A stretch of DNA of 64,000 nt from JACRIM01 sp038042195 (GTDB lineage Bacteria; Planctomycetota; Phycisphaerae; UBA1845; UTPLA1), in NCBI GenBank assembly GCA_038042195.1, contig JBBTET010000061.1, forward strand, positions 24,405 through 88,404, given 5' to 3'. Position numbers and translations under genes: made by a program. Shown here piece after piece: positions 31,984-41,314 of this stretch (within the stretch, counting starts at the first letter, position 1; every line of letters begins with the position of its first letter). Under the pieces are notes generated by a model, which was not told where the DNA came from, ran no database searches, and saw only the letters and a program-made list of their open reading frames with translations.

Positions 31984-33675
31984 ATGCAGGTGACAGAAAC
32001 GACGGCTGGCCAGCAGCATGTGCTGGTATATTGTCGTACGGGAAACCGACGACATCCTCTGATCAGCCAATGGGCCGATCAGGCGGTGATTCAGGAAGTG
32101 CATACCTTTGAAGAGGCCCTCGCCGCGTTACGGCAGGGCCACTTTGATTTAGTGATCAGTGAGCAAGGCGATTTCCTCGCCCTGGAGCGCGCCTCCGTCA
32201 ATCAGCAGGCGTCGATCATCCTCGAATCCATTGGTCAGGGCGTGGCCATCGTGGATTTGGACGGTCGAATGGTCTGGTGCAATCCAAAGATGCAGACCGT
32301 GCCTGAGGACGTGATTCGACAGACGTGCGAGGCGTGCGTACGAGCGTTCGGCTCGCCATCAGAACAGGACCGCGGCAAGCCGGCCCATCATCGGGCGCGG
32401 CGACTGTCGCTGAGCGGCGGTGCCGATCAGCATTTTGAAGTAACAATTACGCCTGTCGTGAACGATCAGGATCAGACCACGCAGGTCGCGGCCGTGGCGT
32501 GGGACGTGACGCACTCTCGGCGATTGCAAAAGAAGATCGACGCCATTGACCTGGCCGGCCGGGAGTTGGTCCGCATTGACGCCGGTCAGACGTCGGGCAT
32601 GAACGTCGAGGAGCGCATCAAGTTGCTCGAGCAGAAAATGCTCCGGTATCTGCACGATCTCCTGCATTTTGATAATTTCGCCGTCCTGCTCGTCGACAAG
32701 AAGACGAACCAATTGGAGTTTGTCCTTGAGCATGGGATGAGCGCCCGCAGCCACGACCACGACATCTATGTATCGCCCGAGGGCAACAGCATCAGCGGCT
32801 ACGTCGCGGCCACGGGTCGCAGCTACGTCTGTCACGACACGTCAAAGGATGCCCGGTACTTGCAAGGGTTGGAGTCGGCTCGCAGCTCCCTCACCGTGCC
32901 GCTGCGATTGCACGACAAGGTCATCGGTGTTCTCAACATCGAGTCCGACCGGCCGGCCGCCTTCAACGAGGACGACCGTCAGTATGCGGAAATCCTCGCT
33001 CGCTATGTGGCCATCGCCCTGAACATCCTCGACCTGTTGGTCATGGAGCGTTACGAATCCACGGGCCGCGTGGCCGACGATGTGATCGGCGAGATCACCG
33101 GCCCGCTCAATGACATCATCACCGACGCACGCACTCTGATGGATGAGTACATCGGCAACGACGAAATGCGCCGCCGACTGAACACCATCGTGGACAACGT
33201 CGCCGAGATCAAACGAAAGGTGAAGGACGTTGCCACTCCCAAAGGCGGCATTCTTGGCGCGCGAGGCGACTCTGTGACGGCCGATCCCGCCTTTGCCGGC
33301 AAGACGGCCCTCGTCGCTGATGATGAGGAGACGATTCGAGAAACCATTGCCGAAGTTCTTCGCAAGAAGGGCTGCACGGTTCAGACTGCGGCTGATGGAC
33401 GGGAGGCCATAGAAAAGCTCGGAAAGTCGACGATTGACATCCTGCTCGCTGATATTCGTATGCCTCATAAGAATGGGTACGATGTCTTCGCGGCGGCCAA
33501 GGACATCAACCCGAAGTGTTGCGTGATCCTGATGACGGGTTTCGGATATGATCCCAACCATTCCGTCGTACGGGCACGGCAGGAGGGATTGAGCGCGGTC
33601 CTCTTCAAGCCGTTCAAGGTCGATCAGTTGGTGACGGAAATCAAATCGGCCCTCAACCCCAACGCGGCGTCCTGA
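31984..33675 (+). CDS. PAS-GAF-response-regulator signalling protein
   Basis: The 563-residue cytosolic signalling protein starts at ATG 31984, nine bases after GAGG; a TTG at 31975 is an alternative. Order: an N-terminal receiver-like remnant (residues ~10-65), PAS (~75-175, ILESIGQGVAIVDLDGRMVW), coiled coil, GAF (~220-350, ending VIGVLNIESDRPAAFNEDD), a helical stretch resembling a HisKA domain, and a C-terminal receiver (~440-560) with DDEE, phospho-Asp in LLADIRMPHKNGYDV and KPFK. In the helical stretch VIGEITGPLNDII matches the His box LAHELRTPLNAII, but the His is Gly, and no ATPase domain follows. It is therefore not a kinase, but may be a phosphorelay or output protein. A zinc-ribbon membrane gene follows seven bases later. 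Confidence 0.8.
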   Translation: MQVTETTAGQQHVLVYCRTGNRRHPLISQWADQAVIQEVHTFEEALAALRQGHFDLVISEQGDFLALERASVNQQASIILESIGQGVAIVDLDGRMVWCNPKMQTVPEDVIRQTCEACVRAFGSPSEQDRGKPAHHRARRLSLSGGADQHFEVTITPVVNDQDQTTQVAAVAWDVTHSRRLQKKIDAIDLAGRELVRIDAGQTSGMNVEERIKLLEQKMLRYLHDLLHFDNFAVLLVDKKTNQLEFVLEHGMSARSHDHDIYVSPEGNSISGYVAATGRSYVCHDTSKDARYLQGLESARSSLTVPLRLHDKVIGVLNIESDRPAAFNEDDRQYAEILARYVAIALNILDLLVMERYESTGRVADDVIGEITGPLNDIITDARTLMDEYIGNDEMRRRLNTIVDNVAEIKRKVKDVATPKGGILGARGDSVTADPAFAGKTALVADDEETIRETIAEVLRKKGCTVQTAADGREAIEKLGKSTIDILLADIRMPHKNGYDVFAAAKDINPKCCVILMTGFGYDPNHSVVRARQEGLSAVLFKPFKVDQLVTEIKSALNPNAAS

Positions 33676-33682
33676 CCCGGAC

Positions 33683-34975
33683 ATGAAACTACGCTGTCCC
33701 CGCTGTCAACAAAAGCTCACCGTCCCCGACAAGTATGCCGGGCGAGGCGTTCGTTGCCCGGCCTGCAATCGTCCCTTCACCGTCCCGACACCCAAGAGTT
33801 CGCTCGATGTGCTCGCCGACAAGATGGACCTCGATCTCGAAGGCCTCGCTGGCATGGAGCAGGGGTCCGCTGAGATGGACTCGAAGGAGCGCAAGGTCGT
33901 CGAAAAGGCGGTCAGAGAGAAAGAGGCCGGCCCCAAAGTCGACCCCAACATGCGCACCTGTCCGACCTGCCAAAGTCAGACGCTTTCGCACGACCCGTAT
34001 GTTGAGATTCTCTGCTCGACGTGCTGGAACCCGATTCCGCCGATGGTGCGGGCGATCACCGATCAGGACGTTGCGAATCGCCTCGCGGCCCGTTCGACGG
34101 AGGGGTTTTATGCGCGTCTGGCGGAAAGCGTTTCGTATCCCTTCCCGGCGATTGGATCGATTCTGACGGCGGCCGGCGTCGCCTTTGCCGCAGGCATTAT
34201 TCCCCTGGCAACGATCACCAGCATCTCTAACGTGATGGACCAGAGCAACTACGGCGGCTACTACGAATCGAAGGCGGTCAATCTCTCAACGATGTCGCTC
34301 ATGCTGATGGGCACGTTTGCGTTGGAAGTATTTTTCTTTTCGGCGGTAGCGTTGCACGCATTCCTGGATGTTGTGCGAACCACCTCCATCGGCACGGACA
34401 AACCGCCATCGCTGGCGTGGAGCCCCGGGCAATGGGGCAAGAGCTTTTTCGGGTTCGCCGTTTTAACTGTGTACTTGCTGGCCATGACGGCGCTGGTGAT
34501 GTGGCTTTCGATTGAGGGCGGAGTGATGGTGCTTTTGGAGAACAGGAGCATCGCGTCACTGATGCAGCTCGGGGGCAAGGGCTTTCTCGCCGGGATGATT
34601 CTCGTCACAGCCGGCGTGCCGATGAATCTGCTGGGTATGGCTTTGGGGAACGTCATGCAGGCCGTCAGCCCCGTGCGCGTGCTAACATCGATCGGCAATA
34701 CCCACGCCCACTATCTTTTTCTGGTGATGCTGGTGAGCATGTACGGCATCTTTTTCGGAAGCGCGTTCTGGACTATCGTGCATGACTGGTTCGTCCCACA
34801 GATCGAAAAGATGGTCGCCGGGTCGAAGGAGGGGAACATGATGCAGGTGGCCATCGGCCTGCTCGCCTGGGGCGTGATCATGTCGCTCTATTTCTATGGT
34901 GCCTACGTCATGGGTCGGCTGCATGGAATCTTCGCCGAGTCGTTCCGAAAGAGCCTGAGGTTTGGGACGCTGTAA
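33683..34975 (+). CDS. membrane protein with two N-terminal zinc ribbons
   Basis: The 430-residue protein opens with MKLRCPRCQQKLTVPDKYAG and VRCPACNRPF, an MJ0042-like zinc ribbon. After an acidic/basic linker a second Cys set appears (TCPTCQSQT and ILCSTCW, residues ~92-113). Five or six transmembrane helices follow (for example IGSILTAAGVAFAAGIIPLA, MLMGTFALEVFFFSAVALHA and KSFFGFAVLTVYLLAMTALV). I do not recognise a named family; DUF4013-like arrangements are similar. It is very likely in one operon with the signalling gene upstream, so it could be part of the same response. Confidence 0.7.
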   Translation: MKLRCPRCQQKLTVPDKYAGRGVRCPACNRPFTVPTPKSSLDVLADKMDLDLEGLAGMEQGSAEMDSKERKVVEKAVREKEAGPKVDPNMRTCPTCQSQTLSHDPYVEILCSTCWNPIPPMVRAITDQDVANRLAARSTEGFYARLAESVSYPFPAIGSILTAAGVAFAAGIIPLATITSISNVMDQSNYGGYYESKAVNLSTMSLMLMGTFALEVFFFSAVALHAFLDVVRTTSIGTDKPPSLAWSPGQWGKSFFGFAVLTVYLLAMTALVMWLSIEGGVMVLLENRSIASLMQLGGKGFLAGMILVTAGVPMNLLGMALGNVMQAVSPVRVLTSIGNTHAHYLFLVMLVSMYGIFFGSAFWTIVHDWFVPQIEKMVAGSKEGNMMQVAIGLLAWGVIMSLYFYGAYVMGRLHGIFAESFRKSLRFGTL

Positions 34976-34993
34976 CGGCCGATTTGTTTTCAA

Positions 34994-36091
34994 TCAACCC
35001 GAGATGTAGTGACGTATCGTGTGGGGCAGTCGGGCGGCGAAATCCGCGAGATCGCCGCGCTTGCCAATGTGGTGATAGGTGTGCCAGAGCAGGTGCGACT
35101 TGTCTTGTAGGGCGTTCGCCGCGATGAACTGCATCGCTCCGTGGAGCGTCTTGCTTGTGTACGTTCCGTCCAGTTCGATGCCTTCCAAGTCGAGCATTTC
35201 CTTTGACAACCGCTTGCCTTCGCTGGTTGCCAGTGCATAACCATCGCCGAGCGCGGTGCCGATGACGTGCATTCGTGAGCGGTCCAGTATGACTTTCGGA
35301 ACCGATGGATCGTGTTTCCGGATGAGGGCGAGCGTGCGGTGGGCGAATCGTGCCCAGCGCCCCCTGGTCGCATACCAGCGATAGCTCACGACGACGCCGA
35401 CGATCTGCGTCTGCAAACCCGCCAGCGCGCAGCCCAGCGCCAGACCGACCGCCGTGCCGAGACTACCCATTGCGACAAACAAGTAGTCAGGTTCGGGCAA
35501 GTCTCCGGCATCAATCTGTTGCTTCAACTCAAACGCCGCGTTGACGTGACCCAGACACGAGAGTGGCGTCGTGCCGCCGGGAGCGATCCAGTAGGGGCCC
35601 TGCTCACGAAAACAGTTTCGTGGGCGCAGCAGTTCGTAAACGACTTTTGGTAAGGCTGTGATGAAGTTCGCCGGTACATAACGTGCGCCCATCGATGCGC
35701 CGAGCAGCAGGTTTCGCGCAACGTAGTCTGCGTTGGGCTGCGGAACGACGACGGCGACGGTATCGATGCCCCGCTGCCGGGCGTGCCATGCCGTCTTGCA
35801 AATGTGATGACTCCCGACCGAGCTGGCGGTCACGATGGTCTTCGCGCCGAGCCGTTCGGCGTCGGCTAGGAGAAACTCCAACCCGCGCACCTTGTTGCCT
35901 GCGCCGTGGGGATGGGACAGGTCTTCCCGTTTGATGTGAAGACTTCGTAGCCTCTGGGCCTTTGCGAACGCGTGCGCCTCAAGAACCGGCGTCGGCCAAT
36001 GCCCCAGCGATATCCACGGGACAGCCGTCGCAAGGCGCGGATAGGCCTCGAACAGCGGGAGGGATGGGTTGCCGTGTGAGTCGTCAGGCAT
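34994..36091 (-). CDS. PLP-dependent D-cysteine desulfhydrase/ACC deaminase-like enzyme
   Basis: The 365-residue fold type II PLP enzyme has a Schiff-base lysine within KREDLSHPHGAGNKVRGLEF, the hallmark of the ACC deaminase/D-cysteine desulfhydrase family. The next conserved element, usually QSNH, here reads SSVGSHHICKTAWHAR, so the Asn is a His. A PLP-phosphate loop (MGSLGTAVGLALG) is visible, and the end reads YHHIGKRGDLADFAARLPH. The altered residues mean the substrate cannot be assigned. The ATG at 36091 overlaps the GMC oxidoreductase gene by eight bases, so the two are coupled. Confidence 0.78.
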   Translation of the reverse strand: MPDDSHGNPSLPLFEAYPRLATAVPWISLGHWPTPVLEAHAFAKAQRLRSLHIKREDLSHPHGAGNKVRGLEFLLADAERLGAKTIVTASSVGSHHICKTAWHARQRGIDTVAVVVPQPNADYVARNLLLGASMGARYVPANFITALPKVVYELLRPRNCFREQGPYWIAPGGTTPLSCLGHVNAAFELKQQIDAGDLPEPDYLFVAMGSLGTAVGLALGCALAGLQTQIVGVVVSYRWYATRGRWARFAHRTLALIRKHDPSVPKVILDRSRMHVIGTALGDGYALATSEGKRLSKEMLDLEGIELDGTYTSKTLHGAMQFIAANALQDKSHLLWHTYHHIGKRGDLADFAARLPHTIRHYISG

Positions 36092-37454
36092 GGCGAACGA
36101 GTTGCTCCGCGACGTGTTCCGCGACGGCCGCAATCGTCATGGAGGGGGGAACGCCGGTCGGCGTGGGCAGGATGCTGCCGTCGGCGATGAAGAGGCCGGG
36201 GTAGCCATGGACTTCGCCGTGCGCGTCCACCACGCAGGCGTCGCCGTAATCTGCCATTCGCGCACCGCCAAGCGGATGGACCGTGGTCGGCTTGAATCGT
36301 GTCACGGAGGCAGGTGGGAGGAGGAGTTTTCCACCGGCCGCCGAGGCGAACTCATGAAGGCGTCGTACGCGGGCTTCGTGAAAATGCGTGGGGTCGCGGC
36401 CCGCCGTGTGATGCAGCTTGCCGCGATGATCGAGCGACAATCGTCCGGCGCTTTCATCGAAACCCATGACGGCAATCGACCAGACCCGACCGCCCAGAAA
36501 TGCGCCGGTCTCCATGAGAAACAGTCGATCCGACTTCCAGCAATCAACCCAACTGGTTACGGGTGGGCCATCGTCATGCTCCAAACCGAGTTTGAGTCCG
36601 ACGACCATCGCCCCGAAGTCGCCATTGGTGTAGAACCGTTCACCAAGCGATGCACTGAGTCTCGGCAGTGTGCGATGTTCGTCGCGGCAGCTAAGCAACA
36701 GCTTTACCGTGTTCATCGTTCCGGCCGAGAGAACAACTCGCCGGGCCGTCAGATCGCCGGGAAGCCATTCTCCATTCTCGAAACGTCGAAACGTGACGCG
36801 ATAGCCACCGTCGATAGGCTTTATCTGCTGTGCGTCGTGGAGCGTCAAAGTGGTAACTCCCGATGCCTCCGCCATTGCGAGGTATGTCGTGTCGAGCGTC
36901 CGTTTGCGATAACCCTCGCCGCCGCGAAGCCACGTTGCAACATGACAGCGCAGGGTGGTGGGCGACGATCCATGCCCGTGTTGCAGCGGCTCCATCACCA
37001 ACGGCAGCACCGTCGCCGAGGCACCCATGCGCTCGCCAATCTCCTGCATCCGTCGCGTGCGAGCCGGTAACACCTTGATAGGTGCCGGGCGCAGCATCGA
37101 CTCGACACGATCATAGAGGCCCTGCATGGCGTCGACGGTCAGGTCTCTCGGCCAACTGGATGAGAAAATCTCCGGCGGTGCGCGCATCGTCACGCCTGTA
37201 TAGACGTGCGATCCGCCTCCCACGGCACAGCCTCCGACTGTAGCGAGACCGGGCAGTAGCTTCAGATCGATTAGGCCCGGCTGGTTCCTGCGTTGGAAGA
37301 GTGGAAGTCGCCCCTCCGCGAGACGATCATAGGCCGCGTCGTCCATGGGATGCCCGCGTTCGAATACGACGACCCGCAGACCCGCTTCGCCGGCGCGCAG
37401 GGCGCAGACGCTCCCGCCGAATCCCGAACCGATGACAATGACATCCGCATCCAT
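36084..37454 (-). CDS. GMC-family FAD oxidoreductase (cholesterol-oxidase-like)
   Basis: The 456-residue flavoenzyme has the N-terminal FAD motif DADVIVIGSGFGGSVCALRA and GGCAVGGGSHVYTGV, then RRVVLSAGTMNTVKLLL. The C-terminal TTVHPLGGARM and LFIADGSILPTPTGVPPSMT blocks are typical of the cholesterol oxidase branch of GMC enzymes. It oxidises an alcohol with oxygen or another acceptor; the substrate is unknown. There is no signal peptide. The start at 37454 lies 34 bases from the divergent amidohydrolase start, so both share a promoter region. Confidence 0.88.
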   Translation of the reverse strand: MDADVIVIGSGFGGSVCALRAGEAGLRVVVFERGHPMDDAAYDRLAEGRLPLFQRRNQPGLIDLKLLPGLATVGGCAVGGGSHVYTGVTMRAPPEIFSSSWPRDLTVDAMQGLYDRVESMLRPAPIKVLPARTRRMQEIGERMGASATVLPLVMEPLQHGHGSSPTTLRCHVATWLRGGEGYRKRTLDTTYLAMAEASGVTTLTLHDAQQIKPIDGGYRVTFRRFENGEWLPGDLTARRVVLSAGTMNTVKLLLSCRDEHRTLPRLSASLGERFYTNGDFGAMVVGLKLGLEHDDGPPVTSWVDCWKSDRLFLMETGAFLGGRVWSIAVMGFDESAGRLSLDHRGKLHHTAGRDPTHFHEARVRRLHEFASAAGGKLLLPPASVTRFKPTTVHPLGGARMADYGDACVVDAHGEVHGYPGLFIADGSILPTPTGVPPSMTIAAVAEHVAEQLVRHA

Positions 37455-37488
37455 GCGCGAGGCGATTATACCCGGCTATCATGCGCTC

Positions 37489-38577
37489 ATGGTCATCGAC
37501 GTTCACTGCCACGTCGGCTACTCGGCTCGCCGCGTCGATCACGGCATCGAGCGGTTCTCATTCGAGCGCGACGGGGCGGTCGGCTCACCGGGATTCGACA
37601 GCTACCTGTCACCACGACTGTTGGCCCGGCCCGCGTGGTACTTTGTGAAACGATGGCTTGGGATCGATCCGAGCATCGAGCGCGGAGAGGCGTTGGATCG
37701 TCGGATTGAGGCGGTGAATGAGTCGCACTGGTCCAACATGCCCGGCGTGGACCGGCTCGTGCTGCTGGCGTTTGACGAGTATTACGATTCGTCAGGGCGC
37801 GTCATTGGCATGGCCGAACGGAGCCATCGATTTGGCAGCGATCTCTACGTTGCAAATTCGTTCGTAAGAGACCTCTGTTGCAGGCGGCCCGACCTGCTGC
37901 TTTTTGGCGCGTCGATTCACCCGTATCGAGCCGACGCAATACAGCATCTGGCGGAAGTCGCCTCCGCCGGCGCGAAGCTCATCAAATGGTTGCCGATCCA
38001 TCAGAACATCGACATTTGCGACGAGCGCAGCGTGGAGTTCCTTCGCGCGGCGGCACGTTTTCGCGTGCCGATGCTGATCCACTACGGTGGCGAAATGTCA
38101 CTCTCGCGGCAGCACATGGAGTTTGAGAGTGCATTGCCGCTGCTGGACGTGCTGCGTCGACTGCGATCATCGGGAGTGATGCCCACGGTCATCGTCGCGC
38201 ATGTCTCCACGCCGTCGTTTCCGTGGCAAGACCATCAGAATTGCCTCGCATTCGTCGAGGCTTTGACGGGCGAGTTCCGTGACGAGCCGCTCTACGCCGA
38301 CATCTCCGCGCTGGCCGCCTTCGGCCGCACCGGTTGGCTCAGCCGGTTTGCACGCAATAACGAGTTGCAAGCCAAACTCGTCTGGGGCAGTGATTACCCC
38401 ATCCCCGTGTTGACGTCCCTCTTCTGGAGGCACCTTTCGCGCGTGGAGCGAAAGCGCCTCGCCGCGATTTCATCATGGATCGAGCGCGATCTGCAACTCA
38501 AGCGTACCTTGGGATTCGACGACGCTGTCTTCACCCGCGCGGCGCGACTGTTCCTTCTCCCCGAGGGAGAGGGTTGA
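37489..38577 (+). CDS. amidohydrolase-2 family metal-dependent hydrolase
   Basis: The 362-residue TIM-barrel enzyme starts MVIDVHCHVGYS (HxH metal pair at residues 6 and 8). Later it has KLIKWLPIHQNIDICD, LIHYGGE, VIVAHVST and LVWGSDYP (the metal-binding His and Asp). This set is typical of the amidohydrolase-2/ACMSD-like superfamily, which includes decarboxylases and hydrolases. ATG 37489 is chosen because earlier starts lie in Pro/Arg-rich antisense sequence of the GMC gene. The C-terminus (LFLLPEGEG) is encoded by a CTTCTCCCCGAGGGAGAGGG repeat-like sequence, so the gene end may have been altered by a dispersed repeat. Confidence 0.8.
   Translation: MVIDVHCHVGYSARRVDHGIERFSFERDGAVGSPGFDSYLSPRLLARPAWYFVKRWLGIDPSIERGEALDRRIEAVNESHWSNMPGVDRLVLLAFDEYYDSSGRVIGMAERSHRFGSDLYVANSFVRDLCCRRPDLLLFGASIHPYRADAIQHLAEVASAGAKLIKWLPIHQNIDICDERSVEFLRAAARFRVPMLIHYGGEMSLSRQHMEFESALPLLDVLRRLRSSGVMPTVIVAHVSTPSFPWQDHQNCLAFVEALTGEFRDEPLYADISALAAFGRTGWLSRFARNNELQAKLVWGSDYPIPVLTSLFWRHLSRVERKRLAAISSWIERDLQLKRTLGFDDAVFTRAARLFLLPEGEG
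38553..38573. repeat. partial CTCTCCC...GAGAGGG repeat at gene end
   Basis: CCTTCTCCCCGAGGGAGAGG matches the core of the repeat copies at 5395-5448 and 6214-6246. It overlaps the last codons of the amidohydrolase gene, just before its TGA. Confidence 0.45.
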
Positions 38578-38591
38578 ATCAAAGGAAAGAT

Positions 38592-40556
38592 TCAGCGCCT
38601 GCGAATACCGTGGCCCGTGGTCTTGAAGAACATCAGGCACGCCGCCAGCATCATCATTGGTGTCACACTCGTGGAGCCGCAATACTGGCTCAGCAGTTGG
38701 GCCAGCGCCGCGAATCCGTCGCTTCCGCCAACCACATTGTCAATGGGTAGGCCGTAGTAGAAGTTGCAATCGTCGAACAACTGGGCCTCGGCCTCGGTGA
38801 AGAACTCAACGTGTCCGACCTGCGTCGGGCTGTCGCGGTCGGTGATGTCCATCGTTTGAAGTTGGGCCTGCGACAATGCGAAGACCCGCGAGCCGATCAC
38901 TCCGACGCGCTCGACTTTGCCTTTGTTTTCAAAGAAGCCGCGAGCCGTGAGCGCCGTGTCGCTGAAGTCCACCAACTGCACACCGTTCGTACAGGTCGGC
39001 CCGGTTTGCACTTCATTCGCCGCCGTGGTGTCACTGCTGCCCTCCGAACCGCCCTCGCTTGGCGGGCTGCTCCCACCTGGCCCCGGCACCGGCACTACAT
39101 CCGGGTACTCCACATGCCGGAAAGGCATCACGATCAGATTAAGTTCGTCGATGATCTTGAACGCCTTCTCGTCATACGTGGCATCCGACTCGGTGTACGA
39201 CCCCGGCGGGCCAAGCACCACACGGCCAAGCTGTGTCGGATTCGCCGGGTCAGTGACATCGTAATAGGCGAGGGCCGGTCGACTCCCATCGGTGTCATCG
39301 ATGCCGACGGCGATCAACCGATCTCCGCGCGGCTCGATGTGCGTCGAATAGCCCGGCACCTCCAACTGACCGGCGACGAGTGGGTTCGCCGGGTCGGCCA
39401 GGTCGAGGACAAACAGGGGGTCCGTTCGGAAAAAGGTCACTGCGTAGCCCCGATCCCCATCGAAGCGCACGGCCTCCAACGACTCGCCTTGCTTGATGAG
39501 GACCGAAGCGATCGGGACGATGGCGTCGAGATCAGCGAGGTCATAGGTGAACAGTTTCACGTCCGCAAAACCAAAGCCGTTGGACTCCGTCACGATGCGC
39601 ATGACGCCCAGATAATCGTCGAGGAAGAATCGATTGCGAATCATGCCCGGCACACTGGTCGTCCCGCGCAGGGCAATCACGCCCGTCGGGTCGGAGATGT
39701 CGATGGCCTGCACGAGGGTGTTTGTGCCGCTGGTGTCAGGGTCGTATTCGTGCGATGCCGCGAGGATGAGTTCATCCGAAACATGAATGTCGAGCGACGT
39801 GCCGCCGAAGGTCTTTCGCTGGACCGGGACGACGTTGGCCGGATCGCCGACGTCAATCGACGCGACAAAGCCCGAGTCGACCTGATTGTCGTCCCCCTGT
39901 CGGAAATAAAACGGATAGTCGTTTGCACCGACGACGTAGATAATGTCACCGACGCGCCGGCTTTCATTTGCGAAGCCGGCGAGGTTGATCTTGCTCACCA
40001 GTTGGGGCACGGCCGGATTCGCCACGTTGATGATGGCCAACTGGCTGCCCTCAAAATCAGGCGCGGGGATCGGCGGCCCCGGCAGAATTGAAACATCGGA
40101 TGTAGAACTTTGCGTGCCCGGCGCGCCCAGCGGCACCGGTTCACCGCCGCCACCTCCGTAATACACCGCGTAATCCGCACTCAGCACGATATACGCCTGA
40201 TTGTCACTGACGTACATTTCAATGCCGCGCCCCTTTAGATCGAACGTGCCTAGCAGGGCGGGGGCATCAGGATTTGCCACGTCGATAATGAGCAGACCCT
40301 TGTACCGGTTCAACGCATACAGCTTGCCATCCACGATCTTGATGATGTCGGCCTCTTCAATATCGCGTGTGACGGAGGACAGGCCCGCAGCCGCCTCCGC
40401 GGAGAGCGGCGTACCTGCCAAACTGTCGCCAGCGGTGTTGGACCCTGTTCCTCCGAGTGGAGTCGTATTGCAGCCTAGCTGTGCCGTGAAGCAACTAGCG
40501 AGAGCGAACAGAACCAGGGAGCTAAAGGAGGTGATGGATTTGCAGCGGGTGTTCAT
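38592..40556 (-). CDS. beta-propeller lipoprotein (PF09826-type)
   Basis: The 654-residue protein has a lipoprotein signal ending TAQLGCNT (lipobox L-G-C). After a Gly/Ser/Thr linker the conserved start of the family appears (RDIEEADIIKIVDGKLYALN), followed by repeating blades such as LLIIDVANPDAPALLGTF, IAIINVANPAVPQLV-like and IDISDPTGVIALRG. Each has DV(x)NP turns typical of these propellers. The family is probably membrane-anchored on the outer face. The far C-terminus has a hydrophobic segment (STSVTPMMMLAACLMFF) ending in basic residues, which may be a second anchor. The gene converges on the amidohydrolase with a 14-base gap. Confidence 0.83.
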   Translation of the reverse strand: MNTRCKSITSFSSLVLFALASCFTAQLGCNTTPLGGTGSNTAGDSLAGTPLSAEAAAGLSSVTRDIEEADIIKIVDGKLYALNRYKGLLIIDVANPDAPALLGTFDLKGRGIEMYVSDNQAYIVLSADYAVYYGGGGGEPVPLGAPGTQSSTSDVSILPGPPIPAPDFEGSQLAIINVANPAVPQLVSKINLAGFANESRRVGDIIYVVGANDYPFYFRQGDDNQVDSGFVASIDVGDPANVVPVQRKTFGGTSLDIHVSDELILAASHEYDPDTSGTNTLVQAIDISDPTGVIALRGTTSVPGMIRNRFFLDDYLGVMRIVTESNGFGFADVKLFTYDLADLDAIVPIASVLIKQGESLEAVRFDGDRGYAVTFFRTDPLFVLDLADPANPLVAGQLEVPGYSTHIEPRGDRLIAVGIDDTDGSRPALAYYDVTDPANPTQLGRVVLGPPGSYTESDATYDEKAFKIIDELNLIVMPFRHVEYPDVVPVPGPGGSSPPSEGGSEGSSDTTAANEVQTGPTCTNGVQLVDFSDTALTARGFFENKGKVERVGVIGSRVFALSQAQLQTMDITDRDSPTQVGHVEFFTEAEAQLFDDCNFYYGLPIDNVVGGSDGFAALAQLLSQYCGSTSVTPMMMLAACLMFFKTTGHGIRRR

Positions 40557-40693
40557 GAAAAAAGTTCCTCACGCGAGGCCGTAGGGCGGACGGACGGCAC
40601 CGAGAATCAGGCATGGCTCGGATGTCCTGTGCGAGGAGGTACCCCATAAAGTATATCCCAGGATCGCAGGTAAGCAAGGACGGATAAGAGCCG

Positions 40694-41314
40694 TCAAGCC
40701 ACGATGCGAATCGCCCTCTCAGGCCGCGCTGGGCAGTATTGCTCGCACACGCCGCATCCTGTGCAGCCGGTCAACGCTTGTTGCGGGTCGATGACTTCGA
40801 TCCTGCCGTCGGCACCAACGCGAATGGCGAGTGAGCCGAGCGGGCATTTGTCTACGCAGACGGTGCAGTTTTCGCCAGTCGAGCGCACGCATGTCGCATG
40901 ATCCACACGCGCTAACCCCATGCGAATCTCCAATCGATCCACGAGCGTCAACGCACCGCTTGGGCACACTTTCATACAGGCCAGTTCTTCACAAATCACG
41001 CACGCCTGCAGCGCCGGGTCCACGTAGGGCGTGCCCTTCAACTCCGGTTGGTTCGAAGTGGATAGCACGATGGCGTTGGCTGGGCACGCATCGGCACATT
41101 TCCCACAACGCAGACAAGATTCGAGAAACTCCGCCTCGGGCATGGCCCCCGGCGGACGCAGCATCGTGCGGCTGATCGGCAATGGGATTGGCAAGGGGAT
41201 CGGTAGCCGCTTATCAACGAAATCGGCCAGTGGGCCAATCAGGCGACCAAGTCCGGCCGAGAAGAACCGTCGGCGGTCGTGGGGCGGCAGGTTTTCCAAA
41301 TGATCGGTGGGCAT
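40694..41314 (-). CDS. NapG/MauM-like four-cluster ferredoxin with Tat-type signal
   Basis: The 206-residue protein starts at ATG 41314 (MPTDHLENLPPHDRRRFFSA). RRRFFSAG is a twin-arginine-like motif, so export to the periplasm is likely. Four 4Fe-4S motifs follow: CLRCGKCADACP, CVICEELACMKVCP, CVRSTGENCTVCVDKCP and CTGCGVCEQYCP. The layout matches NapG and MauM, which pass electrons from quinol to periplasmic reductases. No NapA, NapH or MauA-type partner lies nearby, so the electron acceptor is unknown. Confidence 0.87.
   Translation of the reverse strand: MPTDHLENLPPHDRRRFFSAGLGRLIGPLADFVDKRLPIPLPIPLPISRTMLRPPGAMPEAEFLESCLRCGKCADACPANAIVLSTSNQPELKGTPYVDPALQACVICEELACMKVCPSGALTLVDRLEIRMGLARVDHATCVRSTGENCTVCVDKCPLGSLAIRVGADGRIEVIDPQQALTGCTGCGVCEQYCPARPERAIRIVA

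Noticed and set aside
38811..40091. 426-codon plus-strand frame opposite the beta-propeller gene
   Set aside because: Arg/His/Asp-rich shadow; the minus-strand frame has lipobox and propeller blades.
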